27,539 bases of DNA, taken from positions 1-27,539 of the forward strand of contig CAMHBH010000009.1 in the NCBI GenBank assembly GCA_946183175.1. Direction: 5' to 3'. Below the pieces are notes generated by a model. The model saw only the letters and a list, made by a program, of their open reading frames with translations, did no database searches and was not told the DNA's origin. This document shows positions 15,858-22,148 of the stretch, piece by piece. Position numbers and translations under genes: made by a program. The DNA is from an uncultured Oscillibacter sp. (GTDB lineage Bacteria > Bacillota > Clostridia > Oscillospirales > Oscillospiraceae). Each line of letters starts with the position of its first letter. The stretch's first letter is position 1.

Positions 15858-15886
15858 TTGCAATTTCCGCTGCTATCCGTCATAAT
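15858..15886 (+). promoter_or_regulatory. Strong sigma-A promoter of the structured RNA
   Basis: TTGCAA, 17 bp, then CATAAT. The predicted start is near 15893. No coding frame with a ribosome binding site begins for the next 330 bases, so the transcript starts with a long noncoding portion. Confidence 0.7.
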
Positions 15887-15892
15887 ACAAGC

Positions 15893-16177
15893 ACAACGAG
15901 CGCCGCACGGCGTCCGTTGTCAGAAACAAATAAGCGGCAGGCCGTGCAGTGTTACCAGCACCGTACAGCCCTATGATGAGTGATAAGCCCACTCAACACA
16001 ACAGACGATTATGCCTGTACCGTAGGCGTAGTATACCCGTTTTCCCGGAAATTTACAATCCGGAGACCGGGGTGTAATCGTTGTGTCATAGTCTGATTCT
16101 GTCAGGCGGTGTTGAGTTCACGCTCGGCACCGCTTGTTTTGTTTCTGACAGGGAGCGCCTGAACATTTTCGGACGCC
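15893..16177 (+). ncRNA. Candidate structured noncoding RNA, family not recognised
   Basis: About 285 bases with no supported coding frame, directly after a strong promoter. The ends of the core are joined by a long stem: 15918-15937 (TGTCAGAAACAAATAAGCGG) pairs with 16130-16150 with only one bulged base and one GU pair. Inside, 15996-16011 pairs with 16075-16086 (12 bp, 4-base bulge), and 16108-16116 pairs with 16123-16131 as a hairpin (two GU pairs). The sequence 15991-15999 can instead pair perfectly with 16109-16117, so two folds compete. A further hairpin spans 16154-16176. I see no 6S, SRP, RNase P, tmRNA or known riboswitch core. It may be a free RNA or the leader of the downstream microprotein. 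Confidence 0.5.
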
Positions 16178-16223
16178 CACTGTTAGCCGTATACGAAACG
16201 AGGAAGTAAGGAGGTAAAGCACA

Positions 16224-16394
16224 ATGGCAGAGAAATACGCGTCGAGATGTAGATACTGCGGAATGAACGGCGGTTCTACCCAATCTGGCCCTCAAAGCGG
16301 CGGTCCGCCGAGAATTAGTCCGCCTCCGCCGCGGATGGGCTGTCAGAGTAGCCCTGACAAAAAGCACCACTTTGAGTGGGTGAGAATCTCCTGA
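16224..16394 (+). CDS. 56-residue zinc-ribbon-like microprotein
   Basis: ATG 16224 has an excellent TAAGGAGG site upstream and the frame runs 56 codons to TGA. The protein starts MAEKYASRCRYCGMNGGS, continues through a Ser/Gly/Pro-rich middle, and ends GCQSSPDKKHHFEWVRIS. A CxxC pair (residues 9 and 12), a later Cys40 and His48/His49 could bind zinc. I recall small bacterial proteins of the form C-x-Y-C-G, spacer, C-x-x-SP-x-x-K-H, which this matches in outline; their function is not known to me. It lies about 45 bases after the structured RNA and probably shares its transcript. Confidence 0.65.
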   Translation: MAEKYASRCRYCGMNGGSTQSGPQSGGPPRISPPPPRMGCQSSPDKKHHFEWVRIS

Positions 16395-16445
16395 CAACGG
16401 CAGAAACACGGTAAACCAATCTCCACAGCAGGAAATTACCACGGC

Positions 16446-16478
16446 GGGGCGCGGAGCCGGGACAGGTACCCGCGCCCC
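16446..16478 (+). terminator. GC-rich hairpin after the microprotein gene
   Basis: GGGGCGCGG (16446-16454) pairs perfectly with CCGCGCCCC (16470-16478) over a 15-base loop. Only TTGATT follows, so termination strength is uncertain, but it lies between the microprotein and the next promoter. Confidence 0.5.
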
Positions 16479-16504
16479 TTGATTAGAAAATCAGCGTCAA
16501 ACCG

Positions 16505-16532
16505 TTGACAATCGGGACAAACGGAATATAAT
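16505..16532 (+). promoter_or_regulatory. Consensus sigma-A promoter of the interrupted toxin module
   Basis: TTGACA, 16 bp, then TATAAT: both hexamers are perfect. The predicted start is near 16539, with GGTGAG before the ATG at 16558. It now drives a truncated toxin, and possibly the antitoxin across the inserted element. Confidence 0.85.
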
Positions 16533-16557
16533 AAAAGGCGAAAGTTTGGTGAGAGAT

Positions 16558-17162
16558 ATGTCATCGTTCAAAGTTGTTTTCTACGAAAAAGAGGACGGCA
16601 CTAGACCCGCATACAATTTTGTCAGTTCTCTTTTGGAGAAACACCAGTTTCCAAGTTTTTGGGTACACATATCCCCCTCGAAAAGCCCATTATTCGGACA
16701 AGAATGAAGCAAGCCCGGATTTTTTGCCACTTTGGGAGGCACCCCCTAAAGCCTCAAAAATATAGCCGAAGTTTTGACCTCTAAAAATGTTGCGAATTTA
16801 TGTGCAATCGACCGATTTTTTGAACTTTTCATCGGAGACCTTTCCAGAAAACTTGGAAACTGGTGTTGGAGAAAATGAGGGCGCGGATATATAAAGCCGC
16901 CTCTGTACTGGAATTAGAAGGCGCACAAGCCCGTATGCCGTACTCCGAATATCTGAAAGACGGGATTTTTCAGATTCGCGCCCAGCAGGAAGGGAATATT
17001 ACCCGTGTTTTGTACTTTTTCACGCTCGGAAAGTTGATTGTCCTGACCAACGGATTTACCAAGAAGACGCCCAAGACCCCGCCCGCCGAAATCGAACGGG
17101 CGAAGCGATACCGTGCCGACTATGAGCGAAGGGAGGCCAAAAGGAATGCTGACCTTAGATGA
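16558..17162 (+). pseudogene. HigB/RelE-type (phage Gp49-like) toxin gene split by a miniature element
   Basis: Removing the 224-bp element and one copy of its target duplication restores one frame of 123 residues. The 5' part (16558-16641) reads MSSFKVVFYEKEDGTRPAYN and continues to SLLEK. The 3' part from 16875 has MRARIYKAASVLELEGAQAR, YLKDGIFQIRAQQEGNITRV, LYFFTLGKLIVLTNGFTKK and RAKRYRADYERRE. This is the usual RelE/HigB toxin form found upstream of an XRE antitoxin. As it stands, translation from 16558 enters the element and stops at 16707 after 49 residues. A GTG at 16863 opens the 3' part but lacks a ribosome binding site, so the toxin is most likely inactive. Confidence 0.9.
16642..16865. 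mobile_element. 224-bp miniature inverted-repeat element with 9-bp target duplication
   Basis: The ends are 18-bp perfect inverted repeats: CACCAGTTTCCAAGTTTT at 16642-16659 and its exact complement at 16848-16865. TTGGAGAAA stands directly outside both ends (16633-16641 and 16866-16874) as a 9-bp target duplication. The interior is clearly more AT-rich than the surroundings and holds no transposase frame. This is the structure of a non-autonomous element moved in trans. Families with 8-9 or 9-bp duplications include IS1, IS256 and some IS4 relatives, but I cannot assign one. The exact duplication suggests a fairly recent insertion. Confidence 0.93.
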
Positions 17163-17427
17163 AGTGATTGCGAAAGAAATGGAAAACCCGGAATTTAAGG
17201 CCGAGTGGGACGCGCTGGAACCGGAGTTCCAGATTATCCGGGCGATTATCGAGGGCCGCACGGCGCGGCAGTTCAGCGAAGAACAGCTTGCGGAAGCGAC
17301 GGGCATTTCCCCGGCGGAAATCGTGCGTCTGGAGGAAGGCAACGCCGACCCGACTTTGACAGACTTGAAACGTCTCGCGGCGGGTTTGGGAATGACTTTG
17401 CGTCTGGACTTCCAGCCGATAGCGTAA
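17146..17427 (+). CDS. XRE-family (HigA-like) antitoxin
   Basis: 93 residues from ATG 17146, which follows GGGAGG and AAGGA and overlaps the toxin's stop by 17 bases. An acidic N-terminal helix (LTLDEVIAKEMENPEFKAEW) precedes a helix-turn-helix: EEQLAEATGISPAEIVRLEE, then NADPTLTDLKRLAAGLG. The protein ends with the LRLDFQPIA strand typical of antitoxins paired with Gp49/HigB toxins. It is intact although its toxin is broken, as expected when toxin loss is harmless. It could still bind DNA as a repressor of its own promoter or of related modules. Confidence 0.88.
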   Translation: MLTLDEVIAKEMENPEFKAEWDALEPEFQIIRAIIEGRTARQFSEEQLAEATGISPAEIVRLEEGNADPTLTDLKRLAAGLGMTLRLDFQPIA

Positions 17428-17434
17428 GCGACAA

Positions 17435-17470
17435 ACAGGAATCGCGCATGGCGATTCCTGTTTTTGTTTT
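17435..17470. terminator. Terminator between the antitoxin and spoIIE
   Basis: ACAGGAATCGC (17435-17445) pairs with GCGATTCCTGT (17451-17461) over GCATG, then TTTTGTTTT. The two genes converge here. The same stem may end spoIIE transcripts, but the minus-strand T run is shorter. Confidence 0.88.
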
Positions 17471-17496
17471 CTCATGAAGCGAGGGAGACTTTTTCC

Positions 17497-19527
17497 TTAT
17501 ACGGGGAACTGCTGACCGGAGGGCCAGTAGAGGATTTGCACGCCCCGGTCGTCAAGCGAACTCTGCCGCCGGAGACTTTCCAGCATAATCGCCTTGGCGA
17601 GTTCCTGCGGCTCGTCGTTCTCCCACCCGGCCAGCAGACTTTGCAGCCACTGGTCCTGCGCGGGGTCGGCTACGCCGTCGCTAATCATGACCGCGAAACT
17701 GCCCGGGTCGAGGTGTACGTGTGTCACGTCGGGGGCGGTGCCGCCGTCGCGGAGGCCCACCGGGAGACTGATACCCGTAATCCGGCGCACGACGCTTCCT
17801 TTTTTGAGGTAGCTGGGCGCGGCCCCGTACTTGTAAAACGCGGCGTCGCCCGAAAGCGCGTTGAACATGCACAAGTCCATCGTCGTGAAACTCCCCGTGA
17901 CTTCCCCGCGCAGTGCCATAGCGGAATTGAGCGTCCGGAGCGCCGATTCGGGGCGTATCCCGGCTTCGAGGAACTGCCGCAACAGCCGACACGTCAGCGA
18001 CGATTCCTCTTTCGCCTCCGCGCCGCTTCCCATGCCGTCGGCGAGTAACAGACACCACAAGCCGTCCTCCGTGCGGAACGACAGCGCCGTGTCGCCGCAT
18101 ACGCTCTCCCCGCGCTTGGCCCGCAACGCCGTGCCGAATCGGCAGGGCGGCTGTTCGCGTTGCGACGCGGGTACGGTTTCCTCCGCCGAGGAAGCGGTCG
18201 CGGCGAGCAGTTCGGAGAGTTGCGCGTACTGCCGCCGCGCGGCGCGGCGGGTCTCGTCGAGCTGTTGCCGGTACTGCCCCCGTAGCAAGTACGCGGACAC
18301 CTCCAGATTCACCGCCGACACGAACTCCGTCAGCCGGATACAGCGCCCCGTGAACGACTGCGAAAAGTCCTCCGGCACCGCCCGCCCGCGGTCTAACAGT
18401 AAGGGCGTGGCGTTGTTGAGCGCCCGGAAGGTCTCCCCGTACTCGTCCTGCCAGCACCGTTCGCAACGCGTACAGTTCCGGCACGCCCTTTCCGCCGCGC
18501 GGTCGAAGATAATCGCCGGGTTTTCCTCTGTGACGATGGTATCGAGGGCGCAGTTGTCGTAGAGGTCGCGCAAGGCCGCCGCCGCGAGGTTGAGGCGTTC
18601 TTTGAGGCGCTTGGCGCTCTCCTGTTTGGCGACGGGTTTCGGTACGGCGCGGCGCGGGCGGAAAAGTTTGTCCGGCAACAGTAAGAATAACAGGACACCG
18701 CTCCCGCACTCCACCAGTAGCGGATTCGACAGCGGGTCGGGCGTCGTGAGCAGAACCGTACAGGCCCCGCCCAGGAAGTACAGCGCCCCGCGCCAGCGTT
18801 GGCCGTCGGCGTAGCGCCCGCAGAGAAGGGAGGCGAACCCGAACGCGGCGGTTAGCAGACAATTCCCGTTTCCGGCGCACAAGTCGGCAGTAAGGCCGAG
18901 GCCGAGGCCGATGGCCGTACCCGTCGCGGCACCGTGCGAGAACGCCGTACAGGCCAGCAGGACGCAGAAGAGCATACGCCCCGGCGACAGTCCGCCGAAG
19001 TCGAGGCGCTGTACGGACAGCAACAGCGTCGCGGTCAGGAACAGCACGCCCTCCGCCGGACTTCTCCCCTCCCCGGGCTGTAACAGGGGCCAGAAGAACC
19101 ACGTACTGGCCCCGACAAGCCCCGCCGCCGCGATACACTCGCTCAGGGCGCGACTGCCGTCGAATACGTAGATGACCGCCACCGACAGAAACAGCAGTCC
19201 GGCCGCGACGCTCATGACGCGGGGGCCCGTCAGGGCGCGATTTCCGCGGAACGCCGCCGACGCCGCGAGAATCAGCGTACAGGCGGCGAGAAATGGCAGG
19301 GCGTCGGCGAAGTCCATGAGGCAGAGCGCGCCGAGGGCGGCCCCGCAGAGAGCGGCGAGCGCGCCGATTCCGGGCCCCGACGCCGCCACACAGCCCAGCG
19401 CGAAGGGCGCGTAGCCGCCTAGAATCTGGTTTCCGGACAGCGCCGCCGCGAGGAAGAAGCGGATTCCGCAGGACATCAGCAGGGCCGTCCCGGGTTCTTT
19501 ACGATGTTTCTTTAGTTTCTTTTTCAA
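17497..19527 (-). CDS. spoIIE: Stage II sporulation protein E (PP2C phosphatase)
   Basis: Dephosphorylates SpoIIAA to free sigma-F in the forespore and helps position the polar septum. It has 676 residues from TTG 19527, chosen because GGGAGGGG lies 7 bases upstream and the promoter start falls at about 19554, which excludes the longer frame. An N-terminal multi-helix membrane region (about residues 15-290) comes first. A coiled region with the Cys-rich CRNCTRCERCWQDEY segment of SpoIIE follows (about 350-370). A C-terminal PP2C domain has GDTALSF, LLADGMGSGAEAKEES and MISDGVAD, carrying the metal-binding Asp residues. Length is shorter than in Bacillus but usual for this group. Confidence 0.95.
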   Translation of the reverse strand: MKKKLKKHRKEPGTALLMSCGIRFFLAAALSGNQILGGYAPFALGCVAASGPGIGALAALCGAALGALCLMDFADALPFLAACTLILAASAAFRGNRALTGPRVMSVAAGLLFLSVAVIYVFDGSRALSECIAAAGLVGASTWFFWPLLQPGEGRSPAEGVLFLTATLLLSVQRLDFGGLSPGRMLFCVLLACTAFSHGAATGTAIGLGLGLTADLCAGNGNCLLTAAFGFASLLCGRYADGQRWRGALYFLGGACTVLLTTPDPLSNPLLVECGSGVLLFLLLPDKLFRPRRAVPKPVAKQESAKRLKERLNLAAAALRDLYDNCALDTIVTEENPAIIFDRAAERACRNCTRCERCWQDEYGETFRALNNATPLLLDRGRAVPEDFSQSFTGRCIRLTEFVSAVNLEVSAYLLRGQYRQQLDETRRAARRQYAQLSELLAATASSAEETVPASQREQPPCRFGTALRAKRGESVCGDTALSFRTEDGLWCLLLADGMGSGAEAKEESSLTCRLLRQFLEAGIRPESALRTLNSAMALRGEVTGSFTTMDLCMFNALSGDAAFYKYGAAPSYLKKGSVVRRITGISLPVGLRDGGTAPDVTHVHLDPGSFAVMISDGVADPAQDQWLQSLLAGWENDEPQELAKAIMLESLRRQSSLDDRGVQILYWPSGQQFPV

Positions 19528-19560
19528 GGCCTGTCCCCTCCCGGAAAGTATCTGGGAGAT

Positions 19561-19594
19561 ATTGTATCCCAGGTGTCCTGAAAAGTCTGTCGAA
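19561..19594 (-). promoter_or_regulatory. Spo0A-dependent sigma-A promoter of spoIIE with 0A box
   Basis: On the minus strand TCGACA is followed after 21 bp by TACAAT (plus-strand ATTGTA at 19561-19566). The unusual 21-bp spacing is what is known for Bacillus spoIIE, where Spo0A binds over a displaced -35 box. The plus-strand TGTCGAA at 19588-19594 is an exact match to the 0A-box core and overlaps that -35 element. Confidence 0.7.
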
Positions 19595-19614
19595 ACCGGG
19601 CGGGGAGAAAGCGT

Positions 19615-19657
19615 AAAAAGGGGCCGGGAGACGGTACGCACACCGCCGCCCGGCCCC
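19615..19657 (-). terminator. Terminator of the ula PTS operon
   Basis: On the minus strand, GGGGCCGGG and CCCGGCCCC (plus-strand 19649-19657 and 19620-19628) form a 9-bp stem. The run TTTTT (plus-strand AAAAA 19615-19619) follows. It ends the ulaG-IIA-IIC-IIB transcript just before the spoIIE promoter. Confidence 0.85.
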
Positions 19658-19675
19658 CAGGAGAGGGTTAGGGAA

Positions 19676-19984
19676 TCAGTCGAGAAGTCCGGCCTCCTTC
19701 AAGCCGGCCTCCATTTCCTTGTCGGACATGATATTCTTGAGGGCGATTACGACCGTGTTCTTCTTCTTGGCGTCGTCGAAGGTCTTGGCGAAGTTGCGCG
19801 CGCAGAATACCACGTCGAAATTGGCGGCGGCGGTCTTGCCCTCGGAAATCGCGCAGTGGTGGAGCTGTGCGGGGGTGATGTTGTGCTTCTTGAGCACCTT
19901 CTGGAGGGTCATTTTCATCATGAGGGAGGAACCCGCGCCGTTGGCACAGCAGACCATGAGTTTCTTGTTGTCAAGTTTTGCCAT
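19676..19984 (-). CDS. ulaB: PTS ascorbate-type EIIB component
   Basis: 102-residue phosphocarrier of the ascorbate/galactitol PTS superfamily, taking phosphate from IIA and passing it to ascorbate during import by IIC. MAKLDNKKLMVCCANGAGSS places the phosphorylated Cys in the C-x-N-G-x-G-S-S loop, followed by helix LMMKMTLQKVLKKHNI. The ATG at 19984 is preceded by AAGGAGA. The length equals UlaB. It is the last gene of its operon, separated from IIC by a 73-base gap that holds a hairpin. Confidence 0.92.
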   Translation of the reverse strand: MAKLDNKKLMVCCANGAGSSLMMKMTLQKVLKKHNITPAQLHHCAISEGKTAAANFDVVFCARNFAKTFDDAKKKNTVVIALKNIMSDKEMEAGLKEAGLLD

Positions 19985-20019
19985 TGCAGTCGTCTCCTTA
20001 CAATACAGCAATATTCCAG

Positions 20020-20043
20020 CCCTTCCGGGCCGCCCCGGAAGGG
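20020..20043 (-). other. Intercistronic hairpin between IIC and IIB genes
   Basis: CCCTTCCGG (20020-20028) pairs perfectly with CCGGAAGGG (20035-20043) over 6 bases. There is no T tract, so it probably affects RNA stability or IIB dosage rather than ending transcription. Confidence 0.6.
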
Positions 20044-20057
20044 ATTGGACGCTTTTC

Positions 20058-21566
20058 TTAGTCGTCGTACTCGGACTTAATGCCCTTGTATTCCTTGTAG
20101 GCCTCGTAATCCTCGGTGATGAGGAAGTAGCCCTTGGGGTCCATGCGGTACTCGATTTGCGGAATGGCGAGCAGAATCACGGCGACGAGCGCGACGCCGA
20201 CGTAGCCCAGGTATTTCATCAGGACGGTGAAGCCCGGCCACACGGTAGCCCAGTCGAACATGCCCAGGTAGCCGCCGAAGTCGGCGAGGCCAGTCCAGCC
20301 GGCGATGAGCGCGGAGCCGAAGACCTGAATCAGGCCGCAGAAGAACGGGATAATTAAGCAGGCTTTGAGGCCGCCCTTCTCGTTGGCGACGAGGCCTATC
20401 GTGGCGTTGTCGAAGAACACCGGGACGAATCCGCAGATAATGATAGTCGGGGAGCCCGTGAAAATCAGGACAAGGATGGCGAGAATCTGTCCGACGAGGC
20501 CGGCGAGGAAACCGAACGTGACGGCGTTGGCGTCGCCGAAGCCGAAGCACACGGCGCAGTCGACGCCCGGCACGGACGACGGCAGGAGCTTATCGGCGAT
20601 ACCCTGGAAGGAGGCGGTCAGCTCGGTGACGAACGTCCGGACGCCCAGTTGCAGGATAGCCAGATACACGGCGAAGTTGAGGGACTTGTCGAAGCACCAC
20701 CAGACGTAGTTTGTGCTCTCGGCGATATCGCCCGTGCCGACGAAGTAGGGCTTGCCGATAATCGCCAGAATGACGCCGAAGAAGGCCGTCATAAGGAGGG
20801 CCGTACAGACCATATTTTCGTTGAAGATGGAGAAGAAGCCCGGCATTTCCATATCGCCGACTTTTTTGAGTTTCTTCCCGTTCTTGGCCCCGAAAAGTTT
20901 GTCGGAGAGGAAGTAGCCCAGACGGATACCGAACATTTGTTGATGTGCGATAGCGAACCCGGCACCGTCGGAGAGTTCCTGCATGGGCTTAATGGTCAGG
21001 TTCGCGCCGACGGCCCAGTAGGCGCCGAGCAGAATCGACATGACAATCATCATGGGGAGCGGGACATTCGCGCCAGTCCCGGCGAGCTGCGGGAGGGCGA
21101 AAATCAGGAGCCAGATGGCCGTCGCGGCCTGCTGTACCTGTACGTGTCCGGTGGTGAACAGCGCGCGGCATTTCGTGATACGGTTGAAGCGCACGAGCAG
21201 AATGTTAATGATGAACGCGATAAGCAGTAACATCATGGTGTCGGCGAAGCTCTTGCCGATATTCGCCATAGCGTCCTGTACGGCGTTCTGCCCGTAGTAG
21301 GGGTCGGTGACGCACGCGGTGAGGTTGAAGCGTTCGCGCAGGCCGGCCAGAATCGGGCGGAAGGTCCCGGTCAGTCCGGCGGAACCGGCGTTGAGAATGA
21401 GCATGCCGATAATGGCCTTGAGGGTACCCGCCAGCGTGTCGTACCACTTTTTGCCCATGAGCGTATAGCCCAGCAGGGTCAGGAAGCCGACCATATAGGG
21501 GGCCTTCTGGAGAATGTACGTGGCGAAGAAGTCCCATATTGCCCGGAGAATGTCAAGAACTATCAT
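20058..21566 (-). CDS. ulaA: PTS ascorbate-type EIIC permease
   Basis: 502-residue polytopic permease of the UlaA/SgaT family, which moves L-ascorbate across the membrane while it is phosphorylated. It shows about eleven hydrophobic helices. Family segments are the N-terminal APYMVGFLTLLGYTLMGKKW, a NAGSAGLTGTFRPI stretch and FRPILAGLRERFNLTACVTDPYYG. Later come FTTGHVQVQQAATAIWLL, then AHQQMFGIRLGYFLSDKL and GFVPVFFDNATIGLVANEKGG. The ATG follows AGGGAGG. It sits between IIA and IIB genes. The C-terminal tail is charged. The substrate is inferred from the UlaA family together with ulaG in the same operon. Confidence 0.93.
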   Translation of the reverse strand: MIVLDILRAIWDFFATYILQKAPYMVGFLTLLGYTLMGKKWYDTLAGTLKAIIGMLILNAGSAGLTGTFRPILAGLRERFNLTACVTDPYYGQNAVQDAMANIGKSFADTMMLLLIAFIINILLVRFNRITKCRALFTTGHVQVQQAATAIWLLIFALPQLAGTGANVPLPMMIVMSILLGAYWAVGANLTIKPMQELSDGAGFAIAHQQMFGIRLGYFLSDKLFGAKNGKKLKKVGDMEMPGFFSIFNENMVCTALLMTAFFGVILAIIGKPYFVGTGDIAESTNYVWWCFDKSLNFAVYLAILQLGVRTFVTELTASFQGIADKLLPSSVPGVDCAVCFGFGDANAVTFGFLAGLVGQILAILVLIFTGSPTIIICGFVPVFFDNATIGLVANEKGGLKACLIIPFFCGLIQVFGSALIAGWTGLADFGGYLGMFDWATVWPGFTVLMKYLGYVGVALVAVILLAIPQIEYRMDPKGYFLITEDYEAYKEYKGIKSEYDD

Positions 21567-21589
21567 GGAAACCTCCCTATATCTTTACA

Positions 21590-22084
21590 TCAGTCGTCGT
21601 CTTCCGGCGGCGGGGGATTTTCGGCCTCGGCGCGGAGAATGTCCTCGGGGGTATTGGCCTCCTGAAGCGCGTCGAGCAGGGGATAGTTGGTGAAGATGGT
21701 CACCAAGTCCTGAATGTTGTCGAGGTGTTCGCTGGGGTCGTTGGCCACGAGCGTAAAGAAGAGTTTGGCGTGTTTGGGTTCGCCGTCCTCGTCGGTGCCG
21801 AAGTCGACGGTCTCCTTGACGCGCAGGAAGCCGACCGCGGTCTTGTACGCGCCCTCGGCGTGTTCCTGCGTGTGGGGCATGGCGACCTCGTGGTCGTAAA
21901 TCATGTAGGGGCCGTACTTCTCAATGCACGCGACAATCTGCTTGTAGTAGTCGGGGGAGACGTAGCCCGTCTCGATGAGCGACTCCGTGCTGATACGTAC
22001 GCCCTCCTGCCACGACGGCACGCTGTCGACGAACTTGTAGTGTCCGCGCTCCACGATTTTCTGCAAGATACTCTTTTCCGCCAT
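21590..22084 (-). CDS. ulaC: PTS ascorbate-type EIIA component
   Basis: 164-residue IIA of the mannitol/fructose/ascorbate class. The start is ATG 22084 (MAEKSILQKIVERGHYKF), with AAAGGAGA upstream; the longer frame runs through an intergenic hairpin. The phospho-acceptor His lies in the segment YDHEVAMPHTQE, as in UlaC/FruA-type IIA. SIETGY-like (SLIETGYVSPDYY) and FFTLVANDPSEHLDNIQDL are family features. The C terminus is acidic and Pro-rich (ENPPPPEDDD), which is unusual and probably disordered. It lies between ulaG and the permease gene. Confidence 0.92.
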   Translation of the reverse strand: MAEKSILQKIVERGHYKFVDSVPSWQEGVRISTESLIETGYVSPDYYKQIVACIEKYGPYMIYDHEVAMPHTQEHAEGAYKTAVGFLRVKETVDFGTDEDGEPKHAKLFFTLVANDPSEHLDNIQDLVTIFTNYPLLDALQEANTPEDILRAEAENPPPPEDDD

Positions 22085-22108
22085 AGTCTGGTCTCCTTTC
22101 CGGGAAAT

Positions 22109-22136
22109 GCCCCGTGACGGCACTCCGCCACGGGGC
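22109..22136 (-). other. Intercistronic hairpin between ulaG and IIA genes
   Basis: GCCCCGTG (22109-22116) pairs with CACGGGGC (22129-22136) over a 12-base loop that can extend the stem. No T tract follows on the minus strand. It may uncouple expression of the lactonase from the transporter genes. Confidence 0.55.
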
Positions 22137-22148
22137 GGCGCGTCCGCC

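Noticed and set aside
15893..16177. Retron msr-msd RNA
   Set aside because: The long terminal pairing resembles the a1/a2 repeats, but no reverse transcriptase gene follows; only a 56-residue protein does.
15893..16177. 6S RNA
   Set aside because: The long closing stem is suggestive, but the RNA is longer than usual (about 260-285 bases) and looks multi-branched rather than a rod with one central bubble. Not excluded; a covariance search would decide.
16574..16765. 63-codon frame inside the toxin 5' end and the miniature element
   Set aside because: It is out of frame with the toxin, lacks a ribosome binding site, and shows no transposase or other known motif.
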